The notes under the pieces are model-generated. The model was not told the origin of the DNA, ran no database searches, and saw nothing but the letters and a program-made list of their open reading frames with translations. The position numbers and the translations under genes are program-made. Source: Catelliglobosispora koreensis DSM 44566 (GTDB lineage: Bacteria; Actinomycetota; Actinomycetes; Mycobacteriales; Micromonosporaceae). Taken from it: a DNA stretch of 64,000 bases. Shown in pieces: positions 35,094 through 46,900 of this stretch (position 1 is the first letter of the stretch; each line of letters opens with the position of its first letter). The DNA lies in assembly GCF_000379685.1 (NCBI RefSeq), contig NZ_KB903272.1, forward strand, positions 624-64,623, written 5' to 3'.

Positions 35094-35618
35094 ATGTTTC
35101 TCGCCGCAGAAGAGCACCACCCGCTTCTCCCGATTTGGCAAGAGATCGTTATCGGTCTCGTCGCGTTCGGGGTGCTGGCTTGGGTGCTGATGAAGTTCGT
35201 CTTCCCGAAGATGGACCAGATGTACGAGGCCCGCGTTGACGCGATCGAAGGTGGCCTGCTCCGTGCGGAGAAGGCTCAGGCCGAGGCCAACGAGCTGCTG
35301 AACCAGTACAAGGCTCAGCTCGCCGAAGCCCGGACCGAGGCTGCTCGCATCCGCGACGAGGCACGTGCCGACGCTGAGGGCATCCGTCAGGATGTGCTCG
35401 CCAAGGCGCGGGAGGAGTCTGACCGCATCATCGCCGCTGGCAAGGACCAGCTAGCTGGTGAGCGTCAGTCGATCGTCCGCGAGCTGCGTACGGAAATGGG
35501 CACGTTGGCCGTCGACCTGGCCGGCAAGATCGTTGGCGAATCGCTCGCTGACGAGACCCGCCGCAAGGGCACCGTCGAGCGGTTCCTGGCTGACCTCGAG
35601 ACAGCCGGAGCTAAGTGA
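35094..35618 (+). CDS. atpF: ATP synthase subunit b
   Basis: Peripheral stalk subunit of 174 residues: one N-terminal membrane helix (WQEIVIGLVAFGVLAWVLMK) and a long charged coiled coil (about residues 40-170). Overlaps atpH start by 4 bp (ATGC/TGATG type). Arrangement normal for actinobacteria, with no b-delta fusion such as mycobacteria have. Confidence 0.95.
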   Translation: MFLAAEEHHPLLPIWQEIVIGLVAFGVLAWVLMKFVFPKMDQMYEARVDAIEGGLLRAEKAQAEANELLNQYKAQLAEARTEAARIRDEARADAEGIRQDVLAKAREESDRIIAAGKDQLAGERQSIVRELRTEMGTLAVDLAGKIVGESLADETRRKGTVERFLADLETAGAK

Positions 35619-36415
35619 TGCAGGCAGCGAGCCGGGAGTCGTACCAGGCAGCCCGCGAGCAGCTGGGATCGGCCACCATCACGGTGGCCGATGAGATCCT
35701 GGCGTTCGCTGGCCTGCTGGCGCGCGAGCCACGGTTGCGCCGGGCGCTGTCTGATCCGTCGCGCTCGTCGAGCGAGCGGGCCGAGCTGGCGCGAGGCCTG
35801 CTATCCGGCAAGGTGAGCGATGGCGCCCTGGAGCCCATCGGAACGCTTGCGTCAGGGCGCTGGTCGGCTGCTTCCGAGCTGCTGGAAGGCGCGGAGCGGC
35901 TGGGCGTGGACGCGCTGTTGTCCAGTGCCGAGCAGTCGGGCGATCTGGCTGAGGTCGAAGACGAGCTGTTCCGCTTTGGACAGATCGTTTCCGGTGACCC
36001 GAAGCTGGCCGCCATCCTCGGTGACTCCACTGTGGACACTGGCCGCCGGACGACTGTCGCCCGGGAGTTGCTTGAAGGCAAGGCTAAGCCGGTCACGGTC
36101 AAGCTCGCTGAGCTTGCGGTGCGTGGGTTCGGTGGCCGCGGGTTCGCCAACGGGCTCACTCGCCTGGTGGAGCTGGCCGCGGAGCGACGCGAAGCCGAGA
36201 TCGCCTACGTGACGGTGGCTGAGCCACTGTCTGAGGCGGAGGAAGAACGGCTCGCCGCGACGCTAACGCGCAGGTATGGCAAGCAGATCTCCATCAAGGT
36301 CATGGTTGAGCCGGGAGTGCTCGGGGGCATGAGCGTCCGGATCGGTTCTGACCTCTATGACGGCACGGTCGCGCGGCGACTCGCCACAGTCCGTACCGCC
36401 CTCGTGGCGCGGTAA
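35615..36415 (+). CDS. atpH: ATP synthase subunit delta
   Basis: OSCP-type stalk subunit linking b to the F1 head. 266 residues, longer than the enteric form (about 177) as usual in actinobacteria; the C-terminal signature is KVMVEPGVLGGMSVRIGSDL. An N-terminal helical domain carries the alpha-subunit contact. A 9-bp hairpin separates it from atpA. Confidence 0.93.
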   Translation: MMQAASRESYQAAREQLGSATITVADEILAFAGLLAREPRLRRALSDPSRSSSERAELARGLLSGKVSDGALEPIGTLASGRWSAASELLEGAERLGVDALLSSAEQSGDLAEVEDELFRFGQIVSGDPKLAAILGDSTVDTGRRTTVARELLEGKAKPVTVKLAELAVRGFGGRGFANGLTRLVELAAERREAEIAYVTVAEPLSEAEEERLAATLTRRYGKQISIKVMVEPGVLGGMSVRIGSDLYDGTVARRLATVRTALVAR

Positions 36416-36421
36416 TCCTGC

Positions 36422-36442
36422 CGCGCCGGCGGGGCCGGCGCG
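36422..36442 (+). other. Hairpin between atpH and atpA
   Basis: CGCGCCGGC and GCCGGCGCG flank a GGG loop, 24 bp before the atpA start. Possibly an RNA-processing or stability element that sets subunit amounts. Confidence 0.55.
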
Positions 36443-36465
36443 CGAATTAGTAAGGGAAGTTGAAG

Positions 36466-38109
36466 ATGGCCGAGCTGACCATCTCGTCTGACGAGATCAG
36501 AGGAGCGCTTGAGCGCTTCGTCTCCTCGTACACGCCCGAGGTCTCCCGCGAGGAGGTCGGCGTCGTGACCGAGGCTGGCGACGGTATCGCCAAGGTGGAG
36601 GGTCTGCCCTCGACCATGGCCAACGAGCTGCTGGAGTTCGAAGACGGCACCCTGGGTGTCGCGCTTAACCTCGACGTGCGCGAGATCGGTGTCGTTGTTC
36701 TGGGCCCGTTCGAAGGCATCGAGGAAGGCCAGACCGTTAAGCGGACCGGCCGGGTGCTCTCGGTCCCCGTTGGTGACGCCTTCCTTGGCCGCGTGGTGAA
36801 CCCGCTTGGCCAGCCGATCGACGGCCTGGGCGAGATCGCCAACGAGGGCTTCCGTGAGCTTGAGCTTCAGGCGCCGAACGTTATGGCCCGTAAGAGCGTG
36901 CATGAGCCGCTGGAGACCGGAATCAAGGCGATCGACGCCATGACCCCGATCGGTCGCGGTCAGCGTCAGCTGATCATCGGTGACCGCAAGACGGGTAAGA
37001 CCTCCGTCGCCCTGGACGCGATCATCAACCAGCGGGACAACTGGAAATCCGGCGACCCGAAGAAGCAGGTTCGCTGCATCTATGTCGCGATTGGACAGAA
37101 GGCCTCCACCGTTGCCTCCGTTAAGGGGACGCTGGAGCAAGCGGGCGCGATGGAATACACGACCATCGTTAACTCGCCGGCTTCTGACCCGGCCGGCTTC
37201 AAGTACCTCGCGCCTTACGCCGGTTCTTCGATCGGCCAGCACTGGATGTACGCCGGCAAGCACGTCCTGATCGTCTTCGACGACCTGTCGAAGCAGGCCG
37301 AGGCTTACCGTGCCGTGTCGCTACTGCTGCGCCGCCCGCCGGGCCGCGAGGCTTACCCGGGTGACGTCTTCTACTTGCACTCACGGTTGCTGGAGCGCTG
37401 TGCCAAGCTCTCCGACGAGCTGGGTGCCGGCTCGATGACGGGTCTGCCCATCATCGAGACGAAGGCCGGTGACATCTCCGCCTTCATCCCGACCAACGTC
37501 ATCTCGATCACCGATGGCCAGATCTTCCTTGAGGAAGGTTTGTTCAACTCCGGTGTACGCCCAGCCATCAACGTTGGTACTTCGGTGTCGCGTGTTGGTG
37601 GTGCGGCACAGCCCAAGCCGATGAAGAAGGTCTCTGGCCGTCTGCGCCTGGACCTCGCTCAGTACCGTGAGCTGGAGGCGTTCGCCGCCTTCGCGTCCGA
37701 CCTGGACAAGGCCTCCCGTGCTCAGCTGGACAAGGGTGTACGTCTGGTCGAGCTGCTCAAGCAGCAGAACTACGCGCCGGTGTCGCCCGCCGAGCAGACT
37801 GTTTCGATCTGGATCGGAACCGAGAACAAGCTCGATGACATTCCGGTCAACGAAGTTCGCCGCTTTGAGGCGGAGTTCCTGGGCTACCTGCGTCACTCTC
37901 ACAAGGGCACGCTGGACTCAATCGCGGCTGGCAACTGGGATGACGACATCGTCGCCACTTTGGACGAGGCCGTCGCCAAGTTCAAGGACATGTTCCTCGC
38001 GAACGAAGAGACGGTAACCGTCAAGGAAGCTGACGCCGCACCGCTCGAGGGCGAAGAAAGCGTCGAGACCGTGACGCGCATCAAGAGCGATAAAAAGAAG
38101 AAGAAGTAG
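36466..38109 (+). CDS. atpA: ATP synthase subunit alpha
   Basis: Non-catalytic nucleotide-binding F1 subunit of 547 residues. P-loop [15 protein letters not shown] near residue 170, [20 protein letters not shown], and the [17 protein letters not shown] signature. ATG 36466 with GGGAAG upstream is preferred to the TTG six bases earlier. The C-terminus has a charged extension ending in a Lys run (SDKKKKK). Confidence 0.96.
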   Translation: MAELTISSDEIRGALERFVSSYTPEVSREEVGVVTEAGDGIAKVEGLPSTMANELLEFEDGTLGVALNLDVREIGVVVLGPFEGIEEGQTVKRTGRVLSVPVGDAFLGRVVNPLGQPIDGLGEIANEGFRELELQAPNVMARKSVHEPLETGIKAIDAMTPIGRGQRQLIIGDRKTGKTSVALDAIINQRDNWKSGDPKKQVRCIYVAIGQKASTVASVKGTLEQAGAMEYTTIVNSPASDPAGFKYLAPYAGSSIGQHWMYAGKHVLIVFDDLSKQAEAYRAVSLLLRRPPGREAYPGDVFYLHSRLLERCAKLSDELGAGSMTGLPIIETKAGDISAFIPTNVISITDGQIFLEEGLFNSGVRPAINVGTSVSRVGGAAQPKPMKKVSGRLRLDLAQYRELEAFAAFASDLDKASRAQLDKGVRLVELLKQQNYAPVSPAEQTVSIWIGTENKLDDIPVNEVRRFEAEFLGYLRHSHKGTLDSIAAGNWDDDIVATLDEAVAKFKDMFLANEETVTVKEADAAPLEGEESVETVTRIKSDKKKKK

Positions 38110-38113
38110 TCCT

Positions 38114-40476
<2,363 letters not shown>

Positions 40477-40488
40477 TTACTTTTGACA

Positions 40489-40516
40489 GGGGGCCGCCGG
40501 ATGGCCGGCGGCCCCC
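40489..40516 (+). other. 12-bp hairpin between atpD and atpC
   Basis: GGGGGCCGCCGG and CCGGCGGCCCCC pair perfectly around ATGG. It may partly terminate or shield the mRNA, keeping the single-copy epsilon subunit below the three-copy beta subunit. AAAGGAG for atpC follows at once. Confidence 0.65.
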
Positions 40517-40534
40517 TCAGCAAAGGAGAATGAC

Positions 40535-40807
40535 GTGGCCAAGACCCTGAAGGTCGACCTTGTAGCGGTCGAGGAGAGTGTCTGGTCGGGCGAGGCTGAG
40601 ATGCTCAGCGCTCGCACCACCGAGGGTGAACTGGGCGTCCTGCCCGGGCACGCGCCGCTTCTGGGCCAGCTGGCCAACCCGGGTCAGGTTCGCATCAAGC
40701 TCGCCGACGGCCAGGAACTGGCCTACGACGTCGATGGCGGATTCCTTTCCGTGACGGCAGAGGGCGTAACCGTCCTCGCCGAAAGCGCCACTCCCGCAAG
40801 CAACTGA
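40535..40807 (+). CDS. atpC: ATP synthase subunit epsilon, short form lacking the C-terminal helices
   Basis: A 90-residue protein matching only the beta-sandwich domain: VDLVAVEESVWSGEAEMLSA, TTEGELGVLPGHAPLLGQL and DVDGGFLSVTAEGVTVLAES. It stops right after the sandwich; the two-helix C-terminal domain that in other species inhibits ATP hydrolysis (residues about 86-138 of the enteric protein) is absent, and the next gene starts 3 bp later, so this is not a sequencing truncation with a remnant. GTG start with AAAGGAG. Confidence 0.92.
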   Translation: MAKTLKVDLVAVEESVWSGEAEMLSARTTEGELGVLPGHAPLLGQLANPGQVRIKLADGQELAYDVDGGFLSVTAEGVTVLAESATPASN

Positions 40808-40809
40808 CC

Positions 40810-41229
40810 ATGCGGGTACTGGAAGCGATCGCAGTTCTCCTCGTCGCTTGCCTTGCCCTGCTAATCGCCGTCTTCGCCCGCCGCGAATACTTCGCGCGAG
40901 TAAGAGGCACCGTAGAGCTTTATTTCCGTTTGAACCAGCGCCCCGGCGGCCGAGGATGGGCCCCGGGGTTCGCCCATTTCCGGGGCGATGACCTCCGCTG
41001 GTTCCGCTTGTTCAGCCTGGCGCCGCGCCCGAAGAAAATCCTCACCCGCCGCGACGTCACCGTCCTGAGCCGACGGTCACCCACTCCCGAAGAGGCACAA
41101 CTGCTTCCGGTCGAGTGGGTCGTGCTTGAATGCAAGGCAGGCGGCTCCATCATCGAGGTAGCCATGCCCCGCCACACCGTCACCGGCTTCCTCTCCTGGC
41201 TCGAGTCCGTCACGCCTTACAGCACCTGA
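40810..41229 (+). CDS. DUF2550 membrane-anchored protein
   Basis: 139 residues: one N-terminal helix (AIAVLLVACLALLIAVFA) followed by a cytoplasmic domain with ELYFRLNQRPGGRGWAPGFA and RWFRLFSLAPRPKKILTR. DUF2550 proteins follow atpC in many actinobacteria; function unknown. Start is 3 bp after the atpC stop, so it is the last gene of the atp operon. Confidence 0.88.
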   Translation: MRVLEAIAVLLVACLALLIAVFARREYFARVRGTVELYFRLNQRPGGRGWAPGFAHFRGDDLRWFRLFSLAPRPKKILTRRDVTVLSRRSPTPEEAQLLPVEWVVLECKAGGSIIEVAMPRHTVTGFLSWLESVTPYST

Positions 41230-41323
41230 TTGCTGGGGTTGGTTTCTGCGCCGTCATGGCTATCGCGGTGCCGGCTTTGGTTTAGGCCTGTTCGCTTGCG
41301 GCCGCGGTGGGTTGCGGTGCCTA

Positions 41324-41388
41324 TTTCCGACGCCGCACATGGTTGCGACCGTCCCTCCCGTGAGGACCCTCAGGTCCGCGCTTCCCTG
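41324..41388. repeat. Companion repeat, copy 2 (matches 27001-27065)
   Basis: 44 bp with one difference from 27001-27044, then a five-base divergence and resumed identity (GGTCCGCGCTTCCC). It lies 309 bp left of palindromic repeat copy C. Confidence 0.85.
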
Positions 41389-41696
41389 GCCCGCAACCTC
41401 CGCGCTCCCAACGCTTTCCTCGCGGCCCCGCCCGCCATTTCCCACCCCGCACGATTCCCCGCATCCCATGCGCTGCGCCGCTTTCCCTGTTCGTCGCTTC
41501 CCTGGATCCCGCTTTCCTTGCGGTGCGATGCCTTCTTCGGGTCCGCTTCGCTGTCCGTCCTGCCGCCCCGGCTTCCCAACACCGCCGCACCGACATCCTT
41601 CGTCTCCGCTTGCCTTGCTTGACGCGGTTTGGGTTACTGCCTTGCTTCTCCTTGCGTTGCTCGGTTTACCCGCTTTCGGGGAGGCCGCTTGGTCGT
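41389..41696. other. Pyrimidine-rich convergent gap, no gene
   Basis: The plus strand is C- and T-rich and G-poor, with words such as GCTTTCC and CGCTTCCCTGG. Frames on both strands have low-complexity composition and no start context. It resembles the equivalent left flanks at 18220 and 26930. The right flank 41779-41881 is G-rich. Confidence 0.6.
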
Positions 41697-41778
41697 GATC
41701 CACATCCCGAACTGTGATCCACAGCCTCGGAGACGTGATCGAAAGGCGGTTTGATCGCGCCACAAGGGATGTGGATCA
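41697..41778. repeat. 82-bp palindromic interspersed repeat, copy C
   Basis: Outer arms TGATCCACATCCC (from 41696) and GGGATGTGGATCA (ending 41778); inner arms GACGTGATCGAA and TTTGATCGCGCC, which keep pairing mostly through G-T wobbles. It is between the convergent DUF2550 gene and the ABC permease gene. Confidence 0.9.
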
Positions 41779-41881
41779 CCGATGGGTTTGTGCGGGTGAC
41801 GGTGGCGCGGGTGCGGCGGACGCGCGAGAAGCGGCGGAAGCGGGGCGCGCGGGAAGTGGGTGGCGGCGGGCAGTCGGGGAG

Positions 41882-42679
41882 TTAGCGGGCGGCGGCTTGG
41901 CGGTATTTGGAGATGCTCAGCGGGACGAAGATGATCAGGATGAGTGCGATCCAGCCCAGTGCCAACGGGATGGGGTACTCGCCCGGGATACCTGGCGGGC
42001 GGGTCAGTCCAGTGTTGCCCCATAGGTCACGCAACGATAGGACCATCGACGAGATGGGGTTCCAGTTCGCGATCGGCTGCAGGATGGCTGGCAGGGTTTG
42101 CGTTGGCACGAAAGCGTTGGACAGGAATGTCAGCGGGAACATCCAGATGAATCCAGCGCTCTGGGCGACCTCGACCGACTTGACGGATAGTCCGATGAGC
42201 GCTGAGATCCAGCTCATCGCATAGCCAAACGCGAGCAATAGTGCGAATCCCGCGAGGCCTTTCCACAGTCCGGTGTGGATGCGCCAGCCCACGATGAGGC
42301 CCGTTAGCGCCATGATGATGACGACGAACAGGTTGTTGAGCAGATCGGAAGTCGTGCGTCCAATGAGGACAGCGCCACGGGACATGGGCAGGGACCGGAA
42401 GCGGTCAACCATGCCCTTCTGTAAGTCGTCGGCGAGCCCGATCGCGGTGATGCCCGCTCCAAAGGCGACGGTCTGCACGAAGATGCCGGGCATCAAGAAT
42501 TCGCGGTAGTTGCCGCCCGGCACGTTGATAGCGCCACCGAAGACGTAAGCGAACAACAGCACGAACATGATCGGCTGGATCGTCGAGAAGATGAGCAAGT
42601 CCGGGATGCGCTTGATTTTGATGAGGTTTCGTTTCGCGACAACCCATCCGTCGTGTAGCGCCAGTGTCAGCGCGCTCAT
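41882..42679 (-). CDS. ABC-2 permease, daunorubicin-resistance (DrrB) type
   Basis: 265 residues, six helices, with the family opening VVAKRNLIKIKRIPDLLIFS and the conserved loop DDLQKGMVDRFRSLPMSRGA. Partner of the ATPase whose stop overlaps this start (4 bp). DrrAB-type exporters move amphipathic drugs or lipids; the substrate here is unknown. Confidence 0.88.
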   Translation of the reverse strand: MSALTLALHDGWVVAKRNLIKIKRIPDLLIFSTIQPIMFVLLFAYVFGGAINVPGGNYREFLMPGIFVQTVAFGAGITAIGLADDLQKGMVDRFRSLPMSRGAVLIGRTTSDLLNNLFVVIIMALTGLIVGWRIHTGLWKGLAGFALLLAFGYAMSWISALIGLSVKSVEVAQSAGFIWMFPLTFLSNAFVPTQTLPAILQPIANWNPISSMVLSLRDLWGNTGLTRPPGIPGEYPIPLALGWIALILIIFVPLSISKYRQAAAR

Positions 42680-43644
42680 GACGACACCTCCTCGGTCTGC
42701 ATGGCGGAGGCGTGAGTACCAGTGAGTTTCATGAACACGTCATCAAGGCTGGCCCGGCGGATGCCGATGTCGACCGGCTCGATGCCGGCGGAGTCGAATT
42801 GGCGGACCGCCTCAATGAGCGCCCAGGGTCCTTTGGTGATGGGCGCGGCGACACGGTGTGCCTCATCGTCGATGTCAACGTCTCCGGCGCACACCTTGGC
42901 CAGGATCTCGGCCGCGGTAGTGGCCTCGGCCCGGTTGCCCAGCACGACTTCGAGCCGTTCGCCGCCGACGTCGCGCTTGAGCTCTTCCGGTGTACCGTGT
43001 GCGATGGCTTTGCCTTTATCGATGACGATGATGTCGTCGGCGAGTTGGTCGGCCTCTTCGAGGTATTGCGTGGTGAGCAGAAGCGTCGCTCCGGCACGGA
43101 CGCGTTCGCTGATGACGTCCCACATGCCGAGCCGCGAGCGGGGATCGAGCCCCGTGGTCGGCTCGTCCAGCACGATCACCGGCGGCGAAATCACGAGCGC
43201 CCCGGCCAAGTCCAGTCGCCGTCGCATGCCGCCTGAGTATGTCTTGACCGGACGGTTGGCGGCCTCCGTGAGGTTGAACCGCTCCAGCAGATCGTCGGCT
43301 CGCGAGCGCGCTTGACGGCGGCCCAAGTGATAGAGCCGCCCGATCATTTCGAGGTTCTCCATGCCGGTGAGGTATTCGTCGACGGCCGCGTACTGTCCAC
43401 TCACCCCAATGGTGCGGCGCACCCTGTCGGGATGTGCGAGGACATCGATGCCGTTGATGCTCGCCCGGCCGTGGTCGGGTTTGAGTAGCGTGGTCAGAAT
43501 GCGCACAGTGGTGGTTTTCCCGGCGCCGTTGGGCCCGAGCAGGCCGAGCACGGTTCCTTCGGGCACTGACAGGTCAATGCCGTTGAGCGCCTTCACGTCC
43601 CCGTAGTGCTTGGCCAGCCCTTCAGCGACTATTGCCTCAGCCAC
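42676..43644 (-). CDS. ABC ATPase, daunorubicin-resistance (DrrA) type
   Basis: 322 residues: Walker A GLLGPNGAGKTTTVRIL, signature TYSGGMRRRLDLAGAL, Walker B VIVLDEPTTGLDPRSR, switch-region LTTQYLEEADQLADDI. The C-terminal region with RRASLDDVFMKLTG is the DrrA-type extension. One operon with the DrrB-type permease. Confidence 0.9.
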   Translation of the reverse strand: MAEAIVAEGLAKHYGDVKALNGIDLSVPEGTVLGLLGPNGAGKTTTVRILTTLLKPDHGRASINGIDVLAHPDRVRRTIGVSGQYAAVDEYLTGMENLEMIGRLYHLGRRQARSRADDLLERFNLTEAANRPVKTYSGGMRRRLDLAGALVISPPVIVLDEPTTGLDPRSRLGMWDVISERVRAGATLLLTTQYLEEADQLADDIIVIDKGKAIAHGTPEELKRDVGGERLEVVLGNRAEATTAAEILAKVCAGDVDIDDEAHRVAAPITKGPWALIEAVRQFDSAGIEPVDIGIRRASLDDVFMKLTGTHASAMQTEEVSS

Positions 43645-43665
43645 GCCCTCACCGTATATGAGGAT

Positions 43666-44244
43666 TTATCGGTTTGCGCCCGGAACCCACTTCACGTCGT
43701 TGGTCCCATCGGAATTCGCCACGCGAGCGAGGATGAACAGCAGATCGGAGAGCCGGTTGAGGTACTGTGCGGGAAGCTTGCTGGTGCGATCCGGGTCCGC
43801 TTCCATCAGGGCGAACGACGCGCGCTCCGCGCGACGAGCGATGGTTCGCGCCACGTGCAGCAGCGCCGCTCCTGGCGTACCCCCCGGCAGGATAAATGAA
43901 TCCAATTTGGACAGCCGCGCGTTGAACTCATCGCAGTAGCCCTCAAGGCGGGTGATGTAGTCCTTGGTAACGCGCAGCGGCGGGTATTTCGGGTCGGGAG
44001 TGATGGGATTGCACAAGTCGGCGCCCACGTCGAAAAGGTCGTTCTGGATCAGCACTAGCGCATCACGGACATCATCGGCTAAGTTGCCTAGGGCCAATGC
44101 GACGCCGATTTGGGCGTTGCATTCGTCTACTTCCGCATACGCGGCTATACGGGGGGCTGTTTTGGGTACACGTTCCCCGTTGCCAAGGGCGGTCGTGCCG
44201 GCATCGCCGGTCCTGGTGTAGATGCGAGTGAGGTGAACGGCCAT
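43666..44244 (-). CDS. Cob(I)yrinic acid a,c-diamide / cob(I)alamin adenosyltransferase (PduO type)
   Basis: Makes adenosylcobalamin from cob(I)alamin and ATP. PduO signatures: [19 protein letters not shown] (ATP site), [12 protein letters not shown], and [15 protein letters not shown] in the trimer contact, then [14 protein letters not shown]. 192 residues is normal. ATG 44244 ([14 protein letters not shown]) is preferred over a longer frame that would run into murA. Its product is the cofactor of the mutase encoded at 48585. Confidence 0.92.
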   Translation of the reverse strand: MAVHLTRIYTRTGDAGTTALGNGERVPKTAPRIAAYAEVDECNAQIGVALALGNLADDVRDALVLIQNDLFDVGADLCNPITPDPKYPPLRVTKDYITRLEGYCDEFNARLSKLDSFILPGGTPGAALLHVARTIARRAERASFALMEADPDRTSKLPAQYLNRLSDLLFILARVANSDGTNDVKWVPGANR

Positions 44245-44284
44245 GACTAGTAGCGTACTGATGGAGCCTGGCGCGCCTTCTACG

Positions 44285-45574
44285 ATGTGCGATGTGGACG
44301 TCATCAGGGTGACCGGCGGAGTACGGCTGACCGGCGAGGTCGGCGTGGTAGGTGCCAAGAACTCGGCTCTCAAGCTGATGGCGGCAGCGTTGCTCGCCTC
44401 GGGTGAATCGGCCGTCACGAACATTCCCCGCATCACCGATATCGCGCTAATGGGTGAGGTGCTGCGGCGGCTGGGCGCTGAGGTGTCGTTCCACGACGAC
44501 TCCGTCCACATTGGAGTGCCGGAGCGGCTGCATCCTGAGGCGGACTACGATCTCGTGCGCCGGTTGCGTGCCTCGATCTGTGTGCTGGGGCCGCTTCTGG
44601 CCCGTTGCGGTGAAGTCCGTGTGGCACACCCCGGCGGTGATGCGATCGGTTCACGGGGCCTTGATATGCACGTCGGCGGTCTGGCGAAGATGGGCGCTGA
44701 TATCTCCAACGAGCACGGCTTCGTGGTCGCGAGCGCACCAGCAGGGCTGCACGGCGCGAAGATAAGCCTCGATTTCCCTAGCGTTGGGGCAACGGAAAAC
44801 CTAGTCATGGCAGCGGTTCTCGCTCGCGGAACGACGGTTATCGACAACGTGGCCCGCGAACCCGAAATCGTCGATATCTGCATGATGCTCAACGCGATGG
44901 GTGCCCAGATCGAGGGTGCCGGCACTTCTGAGCTCACCATTCACGGCGTCGAGGCGCTCAACCCGGTGACTCACGCGACGATCGGTGACCGGATCGTCGC
45001 GGGCACCTGGGCCTTCGGTGCCGCGATGACGTGTGGCGATGTCACCGTCAACGGTTGCGAGCCGCGCTGGCTCGAAATCGCGCTCGACAAGATCGCCCAG
45101 GCCGGTGGCCAGGTCGACTACGGCGTGAACAACTTCCGGGTGCGGATGCCACAGCGGCCACAGGCCGTCGATATCCGTACTCTCCCTTATCCCGGATTCG
45201 CGACGGACCTGCTGCCGATGGCGATCGGGATGGCCGCGGTGGCCGAGGGCACGTCCCTGATTACCGAGAACATCTTCGATGGCCGGTTCATGTTCGCTGA
45301 GGAGCTCAAGCGCCTAGGCGCTGAGATCCGCATCGAGGGGCATCACGCGATGGTCCGCGGCCGGGAACGGTTGTCGAGCGCTGAGGTCACGGCGAGCGAC
45401 ATTCGCGCCGGGGCTGGTCTGGTCATCGCGGGCCTGTGTGGCGACGGCGTCACCAGCGTGCGTGCGGTGCACCACATCGACCGCGGCTACCCCAACTTCG
45501 TGGGTGACCTGCGCTCACTAGGCGTTGACGTGGCCCGGGCCGAGGTGCCTTCGGACCCGGAATACACGTTCTAA
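44285..45574 (+). CDS. murA: UDP-N-acetylglucosamine 1-carboxyvinyltransferase with Cys-to-Asp active site
   Basis: First committed step of peptidoglycan synthesis: transfers enolpyruvate from PEP to UDP-GlcNAc. [34 protein letters not shown], and FPGF-like [16 protein letters not shown] identify the family. The catalytic loop reads [15 protein letters not shown]: the Cys of the enteric enzyme is Asp here (codon 44639-44641), as in Mycobacterium tuberculosis, which is known to make the enzyme insensitive to fosfomycin. 429 residues. The start is uncertain: ATG 44243, ATG 44285 or GTG 44294. Confidence 0.94.
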   Translation: MCDVDVIRVTGGVRLTGEVGVVGAKNSALKLMAAALLASGESAVTNIPRITDIALMGEVLRRLGAEVSFHDDSVHIGVPERLHPEADYDLVRRLRASICVLGPLLARCGEVRVAHPGGDAIGSRGLDMHVGGLAKMGADISNEHGFVVASAPAGLHGAKISLDFPSVGATENLVMAAVLARGTTVIDNVAREPEIVDICMMLNAMGAQIEGAGTSELTIHGVEALNPVTHATIGDRIVAGTWAFGAAMTCGDVTVNGCEPRWLEIALDKIAQAGGQVDYGVNNFRVRMPQRPQAVDIRTLPYPGFATDLLPMAIGMAAVAEGTSLITENIFDGRFMFAEELKRLGAEIRIEGHHAMVRGRERLSSAEVTASDIRAGAGLVIAGLCGDGVTSVRAVHHIDRGYPNFVGDLRSLGVDVARAEVPSDPEYTF

Positions 45575-45606
45575 ACGGCACCGCGCGATCAATGGGTTCT
45601 AAGCAG

Positions 45607-45948
45607 CTAGCCGACCAGGCGGCGGGCGCGCACGACCTCATCGCCGAAGACGAGCACCCGGATCTGACCGTCGGGTGCGGTGGCCAGCGTCGAACGGATG
45701 CCCGCGGTGCGTAAGTGCTCCTTAACCAGCAGCGCATCCGCCTGCGTGCGGCAGACCGCGGCCGTGGCGAGCAGGCCATAGTCGTCCGTCAGGTTGTCGG
45801 TCAGCTGCGTGGGGCGAACCGGCGTGGGCGGGGGCGAAAGTGAAGGGGAGGCAACGGGCAAGAGCGTTTTGCGCCTCAGAGTGCGGTGCATCAGTGCCGC
45901 CACCGCCATGATCAGCGCAATCGCGATAAACGGGCCGACGAGCGTCAT
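45607..45948 (-). CDS. One-helix membrane protein with DUF2007-like domain
   Basis: About 113 residues: one N-terminal helix (LVGPFIAIALIMAVAALMH), a Pro-rich linker and a small domain with ATAAVCRTQADALLVKEHLR and IRVLVFGDEVVRARRLVG, which looks like the DUF2007 putative signal-transducing domain. ATG 45948 is assumed; a longer start at 46008 is possible. Convergent with murA, divergent from the dehydrogenase. Confidence 0.6.
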   Translation of the reverse strand: MTLVGPFIAIALIMAVAALMHRTLRRKTLLPVASPSLSPPPTPVRPTQLTDNLTDDYGLLATAAVCRTQADALLVKEHLRTAGIRSTLATAPDGQIRVLVFGDEVVRARRLVG

Positions 45949-46050
45949 GGCCACATCTTGACATTCCGAAACGCTTTTGCGAGAAGTTTCACTCTTTCGC
46001 AAGTTCACACCCCCAGCGCCTGGTACCTGAAGATTCGTTAGGCTCGCGGC

Positions 46051-46899
46051 ATGGCGAAGAAGCTTTCAGTTATCGGTGCTGGCCTCATGGGTTCCGGGAT
46101 TGCGCAGGTTGCCGCGCAGGCCGGGTGGGAGGTCACCCTTCGTGATCTTGACGATGCCGCGACAAAGCGCGGGCTCGACGGCATCCGCAAGTCGCTCGAA
46201 AAATTCGCCAGCAAGGGCACGATCACCGCGGAGTCGGCCGAGGAAGCTCTGGGCCGCATCGCCACCACGACCGAGCTGGAAGCGTCGGCCGAAGCCGATG
46301 TCGTGATCGAGGCGGTCTTCGAGAAGCTGGAAGTCAAGCAGGAGGTCTTCCGCGCGCTCGACCGCATCTGCAAGCCCAGCGCTGTGCTCGGCACCAACAC
46401 CAGTGCCATCCCCATCACGCAGATCGCCTCGGTGACTGAGCGTCCCGAGCAGATCGTCGGGACCCACTTCTTCTCACCGGTACCCATGATGAAGCTCTGT
46501 GAGCTCGTCCGTGGCCACCGCACGAGCGACGAGACGCTCGCCAAGGCGCGCGAGTTCGCTGAGGAGATCGGTAAGACCTGCATCGTGGTCAACCGGGACA
46601 TCGCCGGCTTCGTGACGACCCGCCTGATCGCCGCCCTCGTGGTCGAGTCGGTCAAGCTGGTGGAGTCTGGAGTGGTCAGCCCCGAGGACCTCGACCTAGC
46701 TTGCAAGCTGGGCTTTGGGCACGCGATGGGACCGCTGGCGACCACTGACCTGACCGGCGTCGACATCCTCATGCACGCCGCGAAGAACATCTACACCGAC
46801 ACGGCCGACGCGAAGTTCTTCCCGCCCGAGCTGCTCCAGCGGATGGTGACCGCCGGAGAGCTCGGACGCAAGAGCGGCAAGGGTTTCTACAAGTACTGA
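46051..46899 (+). CDS. 3-hydroxybutyryl-CoA dehydrogenase
   Basis: NAD(P)-dependent oxidoreductase interconverting acetoacetyl-CoA and 3-hydroxybutyryl-CoA. Rossmann motif VIGAGLMGSGIAQVAAQAGW, catalytic His in VGTHFFSPVPMMKLCELV, and C-terminal GRKSGKGFYKY. 282 residues is the single-domain length. In the ethylmalonyl-CoA pathway this enzyme (with a dehydratase and crotonyl-CoA carboxylase/reductase, not in this window) feeds the ethylmalonyl-CoA mutase encoded 1.7 kb downstream. ATG 46051; a short upstream gap. Confidence 0.93.
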   Translation: MAKKLSVIGAGLMGSGIAQVAAQAGWEVTLRDLDDAATKRGLDGIRKSLEKFASKGTITAESAEEALGRIATTTELEASAEADVVIEAVFEKLEVKQEVFRALDRICKPSAVLGTNTSAIPITQIASVTERPEQIVGTHFFSPVPMMKLCELVRGHRTSDETLAKAREFAEEIGKTCIVVNRDIAGFVTTRLIAALVVESVKLVESGVVSPEDLDLACKLGFGHAMGPLATTDLTGVDILMHAAKNIYTDTADAKFFPPELLQRMVTAGELGRKSGKGFYKY

Positions 46900-46900
46900 A

